In this document: positions 8,544 through 16,793 of the stretch, in pieces | How positions within the stretch are numbered: the first letter of the stretch is position 1 | Layout: every line of letters begins with the position of its first letter | From: Geoalkalibacter subterraneus | GTDB taxonomy: Bacteria; Desulfobacterota; Desulfuromonadia; Desulfuromonadales; Geoalkalibacteraceae | DNA length: 64,000 nucleotides | Assembly: GCF_000827125.1 (NCBI RefSeq) | Contig: NZ_CP010311.1 | Span: 2,997,001-3,061,000, forward strand | Direction of reading: 5' to 3' | Translations under genes and position numbers: made by a program | Notes under the pieces: model-generated | Databases searched by the model: none | Seen by the model: the letters and a program-made list of their open reading frames with translations, nothing else | What the model was told of the DNA's origin: nothing

Positions 8544-9708
8544 AGCTTTTTTCCTGAAAATCGCGCTTCCGCTGATCATTCTCACCCTCGGCGGCTTCGC
8601 CATGGTTGCCCTGATCGGCAGCCGGGAAGCCCCTCAACGCGAACAAACCGCGGTGGCAGGTGCATTAGTCGAAACAATGAAAGCACGCCGCAGCACACAC
8701 CGCGTGACCATCATCGCCACCGGCACCGTCCAGACCAGAAACGAGGCCGCCCTCGCCCCACAGGTCAGCGGCCGCATCGTGAAGACCTCGCCCGACCTGC
8801 TGGTGGGAGGTCTGTTTGAAGAGGGCGATTTACTGTTCGCCATCGAGAATGCTGATTATCGCCTCGCCGTGCAGAGGGCGCAGGCCGCTCTTACCCGTGC
8901 ACAGCTTGACCTGCGGACGATGCAGGGGCAGGCGCGCATTGCCCGCCGGGAGTGGGAACGCCTCGGGCTGGACGGCGATCCCGATCCGCTGGTCCTCTAT
9001 GAGCCGCAGTTGGAAAGCGCCCGTGCGGATGTCAATTCGGCGCAGGCCCAGCTGGACCAGGCTCTGCTCGACCTGGAAAGAACCCGCATCAATGCCCCTT
9101 TCAACGGCCGCATCGCGCGCAAGGAAGTAGACCGTGGGCAATATATCAATGCCGGCAGCACAGCAGTGCTGTTCGCCGGGACCGACCGGGCCGAAGTGAT
9201 CGTCCCCCTGCCCATTGAGGATCTCGCCCGTCTGGACATCCCCCGCCCCGGTACCGAACGCGCCGGCTCGGAAGCCCTGGTTCGTCTGCGCATGGGAAAT
9301 GTCTCTTTTGAATGGAACGGCCGTATTGAACGCTCGCTGGGGGAAGTCGATCCCCAGGGACGCATGGCACGAGTTGTGGCGGATATCACTGACCCTTACA
9401 ACCTCAAGCAGACCTGGCCTGCGGAAAATCCATCCCTGGAGCCCGGCATGTTCGTAACCGTCCATTTAAAAGGCCAGCACCTCGACGACGTCGTCCCTCT
9501 TCCCCGCAAGGCGCTGCGCTCCAATGACAGCGTCTGGATCGCGTCAGAACAAAGCACTCTGGAGATCCGTCCGGTCGAGGTGGTTCACCGCGAAGAACAG
9601 ACTGTTTATGTGCGCGGAGAAATCGAAGAGGGCGACCGGATTATCCTGACGCCCCTGCCTGGCGCGGCCGCAGGGATGAAACTGCGACAAAGGGATGAAA
9701 GCCGATGA
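8503..9708 (+). CDS. RND efflux periplasmic adaptor (HlyD/MFP family)
   Basis: 401 residues. An N-terminal membrane anchor (about 17-38) is followed by the biotinyl-lipoyl-like half (VSGRIVKTSPDLLVGGLFEEGD), a helical hairpin (about 120-190), the second lipoyl half (INAPFNGRIARKEVDRGQYI) and beta-barrel domains. It links the RND pump to the outer-membrane channel. The ATG at 8503 lies inside the preceding gene and an in-frame ATG at 8533 is an alternative. Neither has a strong ribosome site, which fits translational coupling. Its stop overlaps the RND pump start by four bases (ATGA). Confidence 0.92.
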   Translation: MTNYKKWTPAMRLKAFFLKIALPLIILTLGGFAMVALIGSREAPQREQTAVAGALVETMKARRSTHRVTIIATGTVQTRNEAALAPQVSGRIVKTSPDLLVGGLFEEGDLLFAIENADYRLAVQRAQAALTRAQLDLRTMQGQARIARREWERLGLDGDPDPLVLYEPQLESARADVNSAQAQLDQALLDLERTRINAPFNGRIARKEVDRGQYINAGSTAVLFAGTDRAEVIVPLPIEDLARLDIPRPGTERAGSEALVRLRMGNVSFEWNGRIERSLGEVDPQGRMARVVADITDPYNLKQTWPAENPSLEPGMFVTVHLKGQHLDDVVPLPRKALRSNDSVWIASEQSTLEIRPVEVVHREEQTVYVRGEIEEGDRIILTPLPGAAAGMKLRQRDESR

Positions 9709-12700
9709 AAAACGCCATTCGCTGGATGGCTGTCAATCATGTGGCGGCCAATCTTCTCATGCTGGTCTTCATCATCGGCGGACTGATCCTGGCGGGGTCG
9801 ATCAAGCAGGAAGTTTTCCCGGAGGTCTCCCTCGACATCATTCAGGTCAGCGTCGCCTACCCCGGCGCCGGCCCGGAAGAGATCGAGGACGGCATCATTC
9901 TTCAGATTGAAGATGTGCTCACCGAACTCGACGGCATCCGCGAAATCCGCGCCACCGCCAGCGAAGGGGTGGGCACGGTCAGTGCTGAACTGAGCAGCGG
10001 CGAAAATCCCGACCTTCTCCTTCAGGACGTCAAAAGCGTGGTCGATCGCATCACCACCTTCCCGGAGGATTCGGAAAAGCCGGTCATCATCAAACTTCTC
10101 AACCGACGCGAGGTCATCTCGCTTGTGATCTACGGCGATCTGTCCGAGCGCAGCCTGCGCGAGCGTGCGGAACAACTGCGCGACGAACTGCTCGAGTACG
10201 AGGACATCACCCAGGTCAGTTTCGGCGGTGTGCGCCCCTACGAAATCTCCATCGAGATTCCAGAAGAAAACCTGCGTCGCTACAATCTGACTCTCGATGA
10301 AGTGGCGGCGCGCATCCGCCGCGCCTCTCTCGACCTGCCTGCCGGCTCTATCAAGACCGAAGGGGGCGAAATTCTTCTGCGCACCAAAGAGCGCAGATAT
10401 TTCGGCCCCGGTTACGCCGATATTGTGATCCTCAGCGATGCGGACGGCACCCTGGTGCGGCTGGAAGACATCGCCCAGGTGAAGGACACCTTTCGTGAAA
10501 CCGACGAGTTCGCCCACTTCGACGGGCAGCCCGCCGCCATGATCAAAGTCTACCGCGTCGGCGACCAGAAACCGACGGAGATCTCCGAGACGGTCAAGAC
10601 GTTCGTGGAGGAGAAACAGTCTCAAATGCCACCCTCCGTGCATCTCGCCACCTGGAACGATAGCTCCGAGATGCTTGAGAGCCGCATGAACCTGCTGATC
10701 AAAAACGCCATGATCGGGCTGGTGCTGGTTTCGCTGATTCTTGGTCTCTTTCTCGAAATCAGGCTGGCATTGTGGGCCATGCTGGGCATCCCCATCTCGT
10801 TTCTCGGTGCCATGCTTTTCATGCCGGCGATGGGCCTCTCCATCAACATGATCTCTCTATTCGCCTTCATCATGGCGCTGGGTGTGGTGGTCGATGATGC
10901 GATTGTGGTGGGCGAAAACATCTACGATCATCGAAAACGCGATAAACCCTATCTGCGGGCGGCGATCGACGGTGCCCAGGAAGTGGCCCAACCCGTCATT
11001 TTTTCTATTCTGACCACGGTGACCGCCTTTCTTCCGCTGGTTTTCGTCTCCGGCATGATGGGCAAATTCATCAACGAGATCCCCCTGGTGGTCATCACCA
11101 TCCTGCTGATTTCGCTGGTCGAATGCCTCTTCGTTCTGCCGGCGCACCTCGGCCTCGGCGGGCCGCGCCCCGTCGAAAGAGGGATCTTCGGATGGATCGA
11201 TCGAAGGCGGCGCGCTTTCGGCAACAGGCTCGACCGCTTTGTTAATGGACCATTCAAAAGGTTTCTGACTCTTTGCCTCAAAAGTCGTCAGATCACCCTC
11301 GCTGCGGCCCTCGCCATTCTGATGCTAAGTATGGGGCTGGTCGGCGGCGGCTTTGTAAAATTTCTGTTCATGCCCACCGTCGACTCGGACGTCATTCTGG
11401 TCAATCTTGAAATGCCGGAAGGCACAACGGTGGAGCACACGACACGGGTTCAGGATCTGATCGTGTCAAAAGGGCTCGAAACCGTCGAACAAATCGACCG
11501 CGAGCATGCCGGAGAATCCGGAGTTCTTCGCAGCATCTACGCAGTGGTGGGTGGCACCATGGACCAGGGCGGCCCCAACCCGGCCGAGGGTGCGAGCGGT
11601 GCCCATCTGTCGGATATCGCCATGTTTCTGCAGCCCAGTGAAAAACGCGACATTCGCGCCGTTGAAATCGGCAATCGCTGGCGTGATGCGGTGGGAGAAA
11701 TTCCAGGGATCGAGCAGCTGACCTTCAAATCAAACCTGGTGATGCTCGGTGCCAATATCGATATTCAGCTGGCGCATCAGAGTCTGCAGGTCCTGGAAGA
11801 GGCGGCGGAGAAGCTCAAGCAGGATCTGTCCTCGTATCCCGGAGTGGCGGACATCGTCGACAACTACAGCGAAGGCAAGCGGGAATTGAAGCTGACCCTG
11901 ACGCCAGAGGCCCGCTCTCTCGGCATTGCCGAGGAGGATCTGGGGAGGCAGGTCCGCGCGGCCTTTTACGGCGCTGAAGCCCTGCGCCTGCAGCGCGGAC
12001 GCAATGAGGTTAAGGTCATGGTGCGCTACCCTGAGGAGGATCGCCGCAGCCTCCAGGGGCTTGAGGATCTGCGCATCCGCGTTCCGGGCGGCGGCGAAAT
12101 GCCGCTGAACCAGGCCGCCTTCATCGAACAGGGCAGAGGTTACAGCCAGATTCATCGCACCGATCGCAAGCGGGTGCTCAACGTCAGCGCCGATGTGAAT
12201 GAAAATATCGGCAATTCCAATGAAATCCTGGCCGACTTGCGTGCAACTACCATGCAGCGGCTGCAGAGTGATTATCCGGGCCTGACCTATGACCTGGCGG
12301 GAGAGGAGAAAGAACGGCGTGAATCGGTGGAAAGCATGAAAACGGGATTCATGCTGGCGCTGATGGGCATCTACGCCCTACTGGCAGTAGCCTTCCGCAG
12401 CTACAGCCAACCGCTGCTGATCATGGCGGCCATCCCTTTTGGTGTGGTCGGTGCCATTCTCGGTCATCTGATCATGGGCTTTGATTTAACCATCCTGAGC
12501 ATGTTCGGCATCGTCGCCCTGTCGGGAGTCGTGGTCAACGACTCACTGCTGCTGATCGACCGGATCAACAACAATCGACGTGAAGGCACCGACCTGCTTC
12601 AGGCAGTCGTCGACGGCGGCACGCGGCGTTTTCGTCCGATCCTTCTCACCTCGCTTACCACTTTTTTCGGTCTGGCGCCGATGATTCTGGAGAAAAGCAT

Positions 12701-12896
12701 GCAGGCCCAGTTCCTGATCCCCATGGCCATCAGCCTGGGGTTCGGCATCCTGTTCGCTACCGGTATCACCCTGTTGCTGATCCCGGCGCTGTACCTGGCG
12801 CTTGAGGACGTTCGCCGCCTGTTCAACCTGCCTGAAGTCCATGCCGATCATGCTGCGAGTGTCGCGAGGAATGAGGAGGAGGAGGCAGTGGGGTGA
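9705..12896 (+). CDS. RND efflux pump inner-membrane transporter (AcrB/HAE1 type)
   Basis: 1063 residues with the two-fold RND layout: membrane helix 1 at the N-terminus, a large periplasmic porter/docking domain, a helix bundle near 335-480, and the repeat of this pattern in the second half. The proton-relay aspartates are visible in GVVVDDAIVVGENI near residue 395. It uses the proton gradient to expel small molecules through the adaptor and outer-membrane factor encoded just upstream. ATG overlaps the adaptor stop (ATGA). No dedicated regulator gene is adjacent, which leaves its induction unexplained. The stop codon lies in the loop of a perfect 10-bp hairpin. Confidence 0.93.
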   Translation: MKNAIRWMAVNHVAANLLMLVFIIGGLILAGSIKQEVFPEVSLDIIQVSVAYPGAGPEEIEDGIILQIEDVLTELDGIREIRATASEGVGTVSAELSSGENPDLLLQDVKSVVDRITTFPEDSEKPVIIKLLNRREVISLVIYGDLSERSLRERAEQLRDELLEYEDITQVSFGGVRPYEISIEIPEENLRRYNLTLDEVAARIRRASLDLPAGSIKTEGGEILLRTKERRYFGPGYADIVILSDADGTLVRLEDIAQVKDTFRETDEFAHFDGQPAAMIKVYRVGDQKPTEISETVKTFVEEKQSQMPPSVHLATWNDSSEMLESRMNLLIKNAMIGLVLVSLILGLFLEIRLALWAMLGIPISFLGAMLFMPAMGLSINMISLFAFIMALGVVVDDAIVVGENIYDHRKRDKPYLRAAIDGAQEVAQPVIFSILTTVTAFLPLVFVSGMMGKFINEIPLVVITILLISLVECLFVLPAHLGLGGPRPVERGIFGWIDRRRRAFGNRLDRFVNGPFKRFLTLCLKSRQITLAAALAILMLSMGLVGGGFVKFLFMPTVDSDVILVNLEMPEGTTVEHTTRVQDLIVSKGLETVEQIDREHAGESGVLRSIYAVVGGTMDQGGPNPAEGASGAHLSDIAMFLQPSEKRDIRAVEIGNRWRDAVGEIPGIEQLTFKSNLVMLGANIDIQLAHQSLQVLEEAAEKLKQDLSSYPGVADIVDNYSEGKRELKLTLTPEARSLGIAEEDLGRQVRAAFYGAEALRLQRGRNEVKVMVRYPEEDRRSLQGLEDLRIRVPGGGEMPLNQAAFIEQGRGYSQIHRTDRKRVLNVSADVNENIGNSNEILADLRATTMQRLQSDYPGLTYDLAGEEKERRESVESMKTGFMLALMGIYALLAVAFRSYSQPLLIMAAIPFGVVGAILGHLIMGFDLTILSMFGIVALSGVVVNDSLLLIDRINNNRREGTDLLQAVVDGGTRRFRPILLTSLTTFFGLAPMILEKSMQAQFLIPMAISLGFGILFATGITLLLIPALYLALEDVRRLFNLPEVHADHAASVARNEEEEAVG

Positions 12897-12910
12897 TCCT
12901 CCCCACTGCC
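12884..12910. terminator. Hairpin between convergent genes, stop codon in loop
   Basis: GGCAGTGGGG (12884-12893) pairs perfectly with CCCCACTGCC (12901-12910). The seven-base loop begins with the RND stop codon TGA. It separates the RND operon from the convergent FKBP gene. There is no T-run on either side, so it may be a weak terminator or an RNA-end stabiliser. Confidence 0.55.
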
Positions 12911-12926
12911 CGGTGTGGTACAGCTT

Positions 12927-13394
12927 TCAGTTCATGGTGGGGGGAGCCGGCTTGTCTTTGGGGTCTTTTTTAACTTCAAGCAGTTCGATCTCGAAGGTCA
13001 GGTTGCGCCCCGCCAGTGGGTGATTGCCGTCAAGAGTCACGGTTTCATCGTCCACGCCTGTGACCATGACCGTGAATTTGGGCCCTTCAGCCGGGGTCAC
13101 TTCAAGCTGGCGGCCGACCTGCAGCGGCACATCGTCGGGCAGCATGCTGCGCTCGACCTTCTCAATCAGATCCTCTCGACGGGGGCCGTAGGCTTTGTCC
13201 GGACTGACTGAAGCGGTCTTTCTGCCCCCCTGGTACATGCCGATCACCGCTTCCTCGAAACCGGGGATGACTTCCCCGCGGCCGACGATGAATTTAAGCG
13301 GCCGATCCTCCGGCGACGCATCGAAAACAGTGCCGTCATCAAGACGCCCGGTATATTTGACCTTAATGGTATCTCCCTGGTCCGCACGAATCAT
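12927..13394 (-). CDS. FKBP-type peptidyl-prolyl isomerase (SlyD-like)
   Basis: 155 residues. The N-terminal FKBP core (VKYTGRLDDGTVFDAS, then GRGEVIPGFEEAVIGM) is interrupted after residue 70 by an insert-in-flap domain and closes with HPLAGRNLTFEIELLEV, the usual SlyD-family layout. These enzymes catalyse prolyl cis-trans isomerisation and act as chaperones. The His-rich metal-binding tail of E. coli SlyD, used in hydrogenase nickel insertion, is absent: the tail is Pro/Lys-rich. There is no signal peptide, so it is cytoplasmic. It is monocistronic and convergent with the RND operon. The gap 13395-13635 up to ttcA contains no recognised feature. Confidence 0.92.
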   Translation of the reverse strand: MIRADQGDTIKVKYTGRLDDGTVFDASPEDRPLKFIVGRGEVIPGFEEAVIGMYQGGRKTASVSPDKAYGPRREDLIEKVERSMLPDDVPLQVGRQLEVTPAEGPKFTVMVTGVDDETVTLDGNHPLAGRNLTFEIELLEVKKDPKDKPAPPTMN

Positions 13395-13635
13395 GTTTGC
13401 CTCCCGCTATGAGTAAAATTGCTCTGTTGATAACCCGGACGGTACTGGATTGTCAAATTCTCAGAACTCCCATGAGAACACCTATCCGCAAAGCTGTCGG
13501 CCAAAAAACTTGCAATTTTCAGCCAGATCCCGAAAATTACTTCTTTGATTACTGCCGCCATCACAGACAACGACCAGGATCGGATCCCCACATACCGGGT
13601 GTCGGTCTCATTGCCGTTTCTCCAGGAGCCGTAGA

Positions 13636-14397
13636 GTGTTTTTCAGCAACGATCCTCTTTTTCGCCGCATCAAGCGTTCGACCGGACGCGCCATTGGAGA
13701 TTTCAATCTGATCGAAGAAGGCGACCGCATCGCTATCGGCATTTCGGGGGGCAAGGATTCCTACACCCTGCTGCACGCTCTGGAGGCCTTGCGCCGCAAG
13801 GCCCCCATTCGCTATGAGTTGATTCCGGTGACCATCGATGCGGGCTTCCCCGGGTTCCGATCCGACGTGATCAAGGGCCACCTGCAGGAGCACAACCTGG
13901 ACCTGCAGGTGGAAATGACGGATTGTCACGGCATCATTGAGCAAAAGTTGCGCCCCGGCACCTCTTTCTGTGCTTTCTGCGCCCGATTGAGACGCGGAGC
14001 ACTCTATTCACTGGCCGACAGGCTCAATTGCAACAAGCTCGCCCTGGGCCATCATCTCGATGATTTCATTGAAACCCTGCTGCTCAATCAGTTCTACATC
14101 GGGCGCCTGGCCGCCATGAGCCCCAAGCTGCTCGCCGACAATGGCCGTCACACGGTCATCCGCCCGATGGTCTATGTTGAGGAAAGTGATATTTCGTCCT
14201 TTTCCCAACGCTATGAGCTGCCGGTGGTGGACTGCTCCTGCCCCATGGCGGGACAGGGGGACCTCAAGCGCCAGCGGATGAAAGAACTGGTCAACGAATT
14301 GGCCGCGGAAAATCCTCACCTGCGCGGCAGCATCCTGCATGCCATGGGCCGGGTCGAACCGCGCCATCTTCTGGACCGGACATTGAAGCAATTCTGA
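13636..14397 (+). CDS. ttcA: tRNA 2-thiocytidine biosynthesis protein TtcA-like
   Basis: 253 residues. The PP-loop SGGKDS (37-42) binds and adenylates the target base. Cys112 and Cys115 (CAFC) plus a later cysteine would hold the [4Fe-4S] cluster that TtcA uses to thiolate C32 of tRNAs. GHHLDDFIETLLLNQFY is a strong TtcA-family match. Start is GTG at 13636, with CAGGAG about eight bases upstream. Related proteins (TtuA and others) thiolate other positions, so the exact base is inferred from family similarity. The gene stands alone on the plus strand ahead of a phosphatase gene 105 bases away. Confidence 0.88.
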   Translation: MFFSNDPLFRRIKRSTGRAIGDFNLIEEGDRIAIGISGGKDSYTLLHALEALRRKAPIRYELIPVTIDAGFPGFRSDVIKGHLQEHNLDLQVEMTDCHGIIEQKLRPGTSFCAFCARLRRGALYSLADRLNCNKLALGHHLDDFIETLLLNQFYIGRLAAMSPKLLADNGRHTVIRPMVYVEESDISSFSQRYELPVVDCSCPMAGQGDLKRQRMKELVNELAAENPHLRGSILHAMGRVEPRHLLDRTLKQF

Positions 14398-14502
14398 CGA
14401 GACCCTTCTCCGGCCCGAAGAATTTTTCTCCCCCAGTGGACATTTCACAACTTGTTCTTACAATTAGGGGGATGAAAGTCACTTCTTCCACTCAGAGGAC
14501 GC

Positions 14503-15318
14503 ATGAACTGTGAATGCGGCGGAAACCTGGAAATCACCCTGGCCCGCAATGTCCAGCAACTTCTTTTCCCTAAAAGCTCGCCGATCTGCGACTGGTGCTG
14601 CCTTGGGGTCAAGAACCGCATGGCGCGCGGCCTTGGGGGCGACTTCTTTGATTTCCTGACCATGCCAGACGGCTGCCAGGCGGTGATTCTGGGCGATGTC
14701 ACCGGACACGGACTACACGCATCGGTGGTCATGTCCCTGCTCTACGGTTATCTGCACCGCTGCAGTCTCAATAATTTTTCACCTCTGGAAACGGTGCTGG
14801 AAACCAATCATTTTCTCCAATCTTTTGCCGAGCGCTCACAGAAATACGACCACTTTTTCTCCGCAACCCTTTTCTTCGGAAGCATTCACCCCAAAAACCT
14901 GGAGATGCAGTATATCAACTGCGGCAATCTGCCTCCCCTGGTAAAACGCGGAGAACATCTGTTCACCCTGAACTCCACCGGCCCGCCCATCGGTTTTTTC
15001 GACCAGCCGGAGATCGAGCTGCGCACCTTCGATTTTGAGAAAAACGATCGCCTGCTGCTCTACACCGACGGCATCGCCGAGGCGGTCAACTGTGAAAAGA
15101 CCCCCTTCGGCCTGCGGCGCCTGAGTCAGATCCTGATGAACACCGACCTGAACTACCTCGACTTCCTGGAACACATTTTCGAGGAGATGAATCGCTTCGG
15201 AACCCCCGACCCGCCGGAAGACGACTGTACCGCCATCGTGATGGATTTTCATGAATTCATGCCGCCGGTCAGAAGCGAACCCGGCGGCGTCCCACAAAAA
15301 AAAGCCTCCACCGCATAA
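14503..15318 (+). CDS. SpoIIE/RsbU-type PP2C serine phosphatase
   Basis: 271 residues. The catalytic domain shows the PP2C-like metal-binding aspartates in order: GGDFFDF, GDVTGHG, YTDGIAE and DDCTAIVMDF. Such phosphatases usually dephosphorylate an anti-sigma antagonist in a partner-switching cascade. Unlike most, it has no sensor domain. Instead the short N-terminus has cysteines at 2, 4, 29, 32 and 33 (CEC and CDWCC), which could bind a metal or be redox-active (inference). No anti-sigma kinase or STAS antagonist is encoded nearby. The stop codon lies inside the loop of the terminator that serves the converging gene. Confidence 0.85.
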   Translation: MNCECGGNLEITLARNVQQLLFPKSSPICDWCCLGVKNRMARGLGGDFFDFLTMPDGCQAVILGDVTGHGLHASVVMSLLYGYLHRCSLNNFSPLETVLETNHFLQSFAERSQKYDHFFSATLFFGSIHPKNLEMQYINCGNLPPLVKRGEHLFTLNSTGPPIGFFDQPEIELRTFDFEKNDRLLLYTDGIAEAVNCEKTPFGLRRLSQILMNTDLNYLDFLEHIFEEMNRFGTPDPPEDDCTAIVMDFHEFMPPVRSEPGGVPQKKASTA

Positions 15319-15330
15319 ACGGGGAGGCTC
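15294..15330 (-). terminator. Rho-independent terminator of the thioredoxin-like gene
   Basis: On the minus strand AGCCTCC/GGAGGCT plus an inner CCG/CGG form a stem with a loop over the phosphatase stop codon, followed by eight T residues. It lies just beyond the stop of the minus-strand gene at 15363. Confidence 0.75.
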
Positions 15331-15362
15331 GGTTCAGAAAACTTCAAATATTTTTTTCAGGC

Positions 15363-15638
15363 TCAGGCTACATTCTGCATTCTTTTGAGATAACGGGGAC
15401 GTTCACGCAGAATGCGCTCGACTTCATCGACACTCGGCACGCGTCCCGCAACACGCAGCACATCATCCACCAGCAACGCAGGCGACACATACACCCGGTT
15501 GTCGATCATCTTGCGACGGTCACGAAACAGATGTACTTCGGCTTCCATGCCGAGATTGTCCAGGGCTTCACGAACCACGGCCAGAGCGCGTTCGCACTTC
15601 TTGCCGCCTTCGGGCTTGCATAGAACATCAATTCTCAT
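15363..15638 (-). CDS. Small thioredoxin-fold-like protein
   Basis: 91 residues from ATG 15638, chosen because GGGAGG precedes it; seven more in-frame codons exist upstream. The pattern of a beta-strand (RIDVLC), a long helix (CERALAVVREALDNLG), a strand (EAEVHLF), then RVYVSPALLVDDVLRVAG with the cis-Pro-like SPALLVDD segment resembles small thioredoxin-like proteins. The two cysteines are separated by seven residues instead of the CXXC of a working disulfide reductase, so a redox role is uncertain. No partner gene is adjacent. Confidence 0.65.
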   Translation of the reverse strand: MRIDVLCKPEGGKKCERALAVVREALDNLGMEAEVHLFRDRRKMIDNRVYVSPALLVDDVLRVAGRVPSVDEVERILRERPRYLKRMQNVA

Positions 15639-15780
15639 GGTGTCCTCCCTTCCGGCCATTAATGACCTCTTTGGTCATATTACACACCAAACTGGGAGCA
15701 GGCAAGAAAAAACGCAACGTTTCGGCCTCACTACGGGGGGCACTTACAAACGCAGTCACAGAATTGGATATTGGAAAGAA

Positions 15781-16632
15781 TCAGCTACGGGCAGGCGGCG
15801 TCTCGCCGTAAGTCATTTTCAGGGCACGGCGCACCCGGGCCGTCAGACGCACCGGGTTGACCGGCTTAGCGATAAAGTCAAAGTAGCCCATATCAAGCAG
15901 TTGGGCTTCTTCTTCAGCCGTGGATTTGGAGGACATGGCCATCACGGGAATTCGGGCAGTGGTCGATTGATTTTTGAGGGCCCGGAACATTTCATACCCG
16001 TCCATGCGGGGCATGATCGTGTCGCTGATAATGAGATGAGGCTTATTCTGATGCGCCATCTTGAGACCTTCGGCGCCGTTTTCAGCCTGCAGGACGGTAT
16101 ACCCCTGCTTGCGCAACGCGGCGGCAGTGGCCGCCCGGGCCAGTTCCTGGTCCTCGACCACCAGAATCACCCACCAGTCCGAGCTGTCTTCTTCTTCCGA
16201 GGAAAAATAAAACTTTTCGACTGCCGCCTGAATCTCCGACGGCGTGGTCACACAGGGAATGATCTTGAGCCCCGAACCGAAAGTCAGGTTGTCGATGGTC
16301 GTCATATCCAGGGGGTTGACCATAGCGAGATAGAGATTTTTATCCTGGCGCTTAATGGGAAAAATCATCTTTTCCAGCGCCGTAGCGCCATCGATCTGGG
16401 CCAGCAGATCTTCAGAAAATGAATGGCGGGTCAGCCCGCTGACCGTCTTATATCCGAACTGGCGCGCCAGTACAACGGCGATGTCTTTTTCCGATACGAC
16501 GCCGAGTTCTTCAAGAATCTGCCCCAACCGTTTGCGGGATCCTTTCTGCATCTCCAGCGCCTGCGCCAACTGATCCTCTTTGACGGCGCCAGCCTCAACC
16601 AGAATTTCTCCAAAACGTTTGCGACGACTCAT
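15781..16632 (-). CDS. MshEN (GspE N-terminal)-receiver domain fusion protein
   Basis: 283 residues. Residues 1-150 are a GspE/PilB N-terminal type domain (RKRFGEILVEAGAVKEDQLAQAL and the repeated RLGQILEELGVVSEKDI motif), a module known in some relatives to bind cyclic di-GMP. Residues about 155-275 are a CheY-like receiver with the acidic pair (VVEDQE), the phospho-acceptor in IISDTIMP and FIAKP. There is no ATPase or output domain, so the protein may couple a phosphorelay to a type II secretion or type IV pilus motor (inference). ATG 16632 has a GGAG-containing leader. It is monocistronic. Confidence 0.85.
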   Translation of the reverse strand: MSRRKRFGEILVEAGAVKEDQLAQALEMQKGSRKRLGQILEELGVVSEKDIAVVLARQFGYKTVSGLTRHSFSEDLLAQIDGATALEKMIFPIKRQDKNLYLAMVNPLDMTTIDNLTFGSGLKIIPCVTTPSEIQAAVEKFYFSSEEEDSSDWWVILVVEDQELARAATAAALRKQGYTVLQAENGAEGLKMAHQNKPHLIISDTIMPRMDGYEMFRALKNQSTTARIPVMAMSSKSTAEEEAQLLDMGYFDFIAKPVNPVRLTARVRRALKMTYGETPPARS

Positions 16633-16728
16633 ATCAACAACTCCTGAACGTGCACGACTCTCGATATAAAATAAATTTAATCATATTGCTGTTTAAATTG
16701 AAATGCAAAACATTATTTGCATTGTTCC

Positions 16729-16772
16729 AAAAAAAAGCCCCTGCTTCGCAGTCTGGCGAAACAGGGGGCTCT
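16729..16772 (-). terminator. Strong rho-independent terminator of clpB
   Basis: On the minus strand an imperfect stem of about 15 bp (arms beginning AGCCCCCTG and ending CAGGGGCT, inner GCGAA/TTCGC) is followed by eight T residues. It lies 20 bases past the clpB stop. Confidence 0.9.
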
Positions 16773-16793
16773 TTGATTGGTGCCGGCCTGACA

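Noticed and set aside
9606-10643. 345-codon minus-strand open frame
   Set aside because: Antisense to the adaptor and RND pump, with no recognisable domain and an overlap with two certain genes.
12927-13394. SlyD acting in hydrogenase nickel insertion
   Set aside because: The His-rich C-terminal tail needed for that role is absent, and the gene is 28 kb from the hydrogenase locus.
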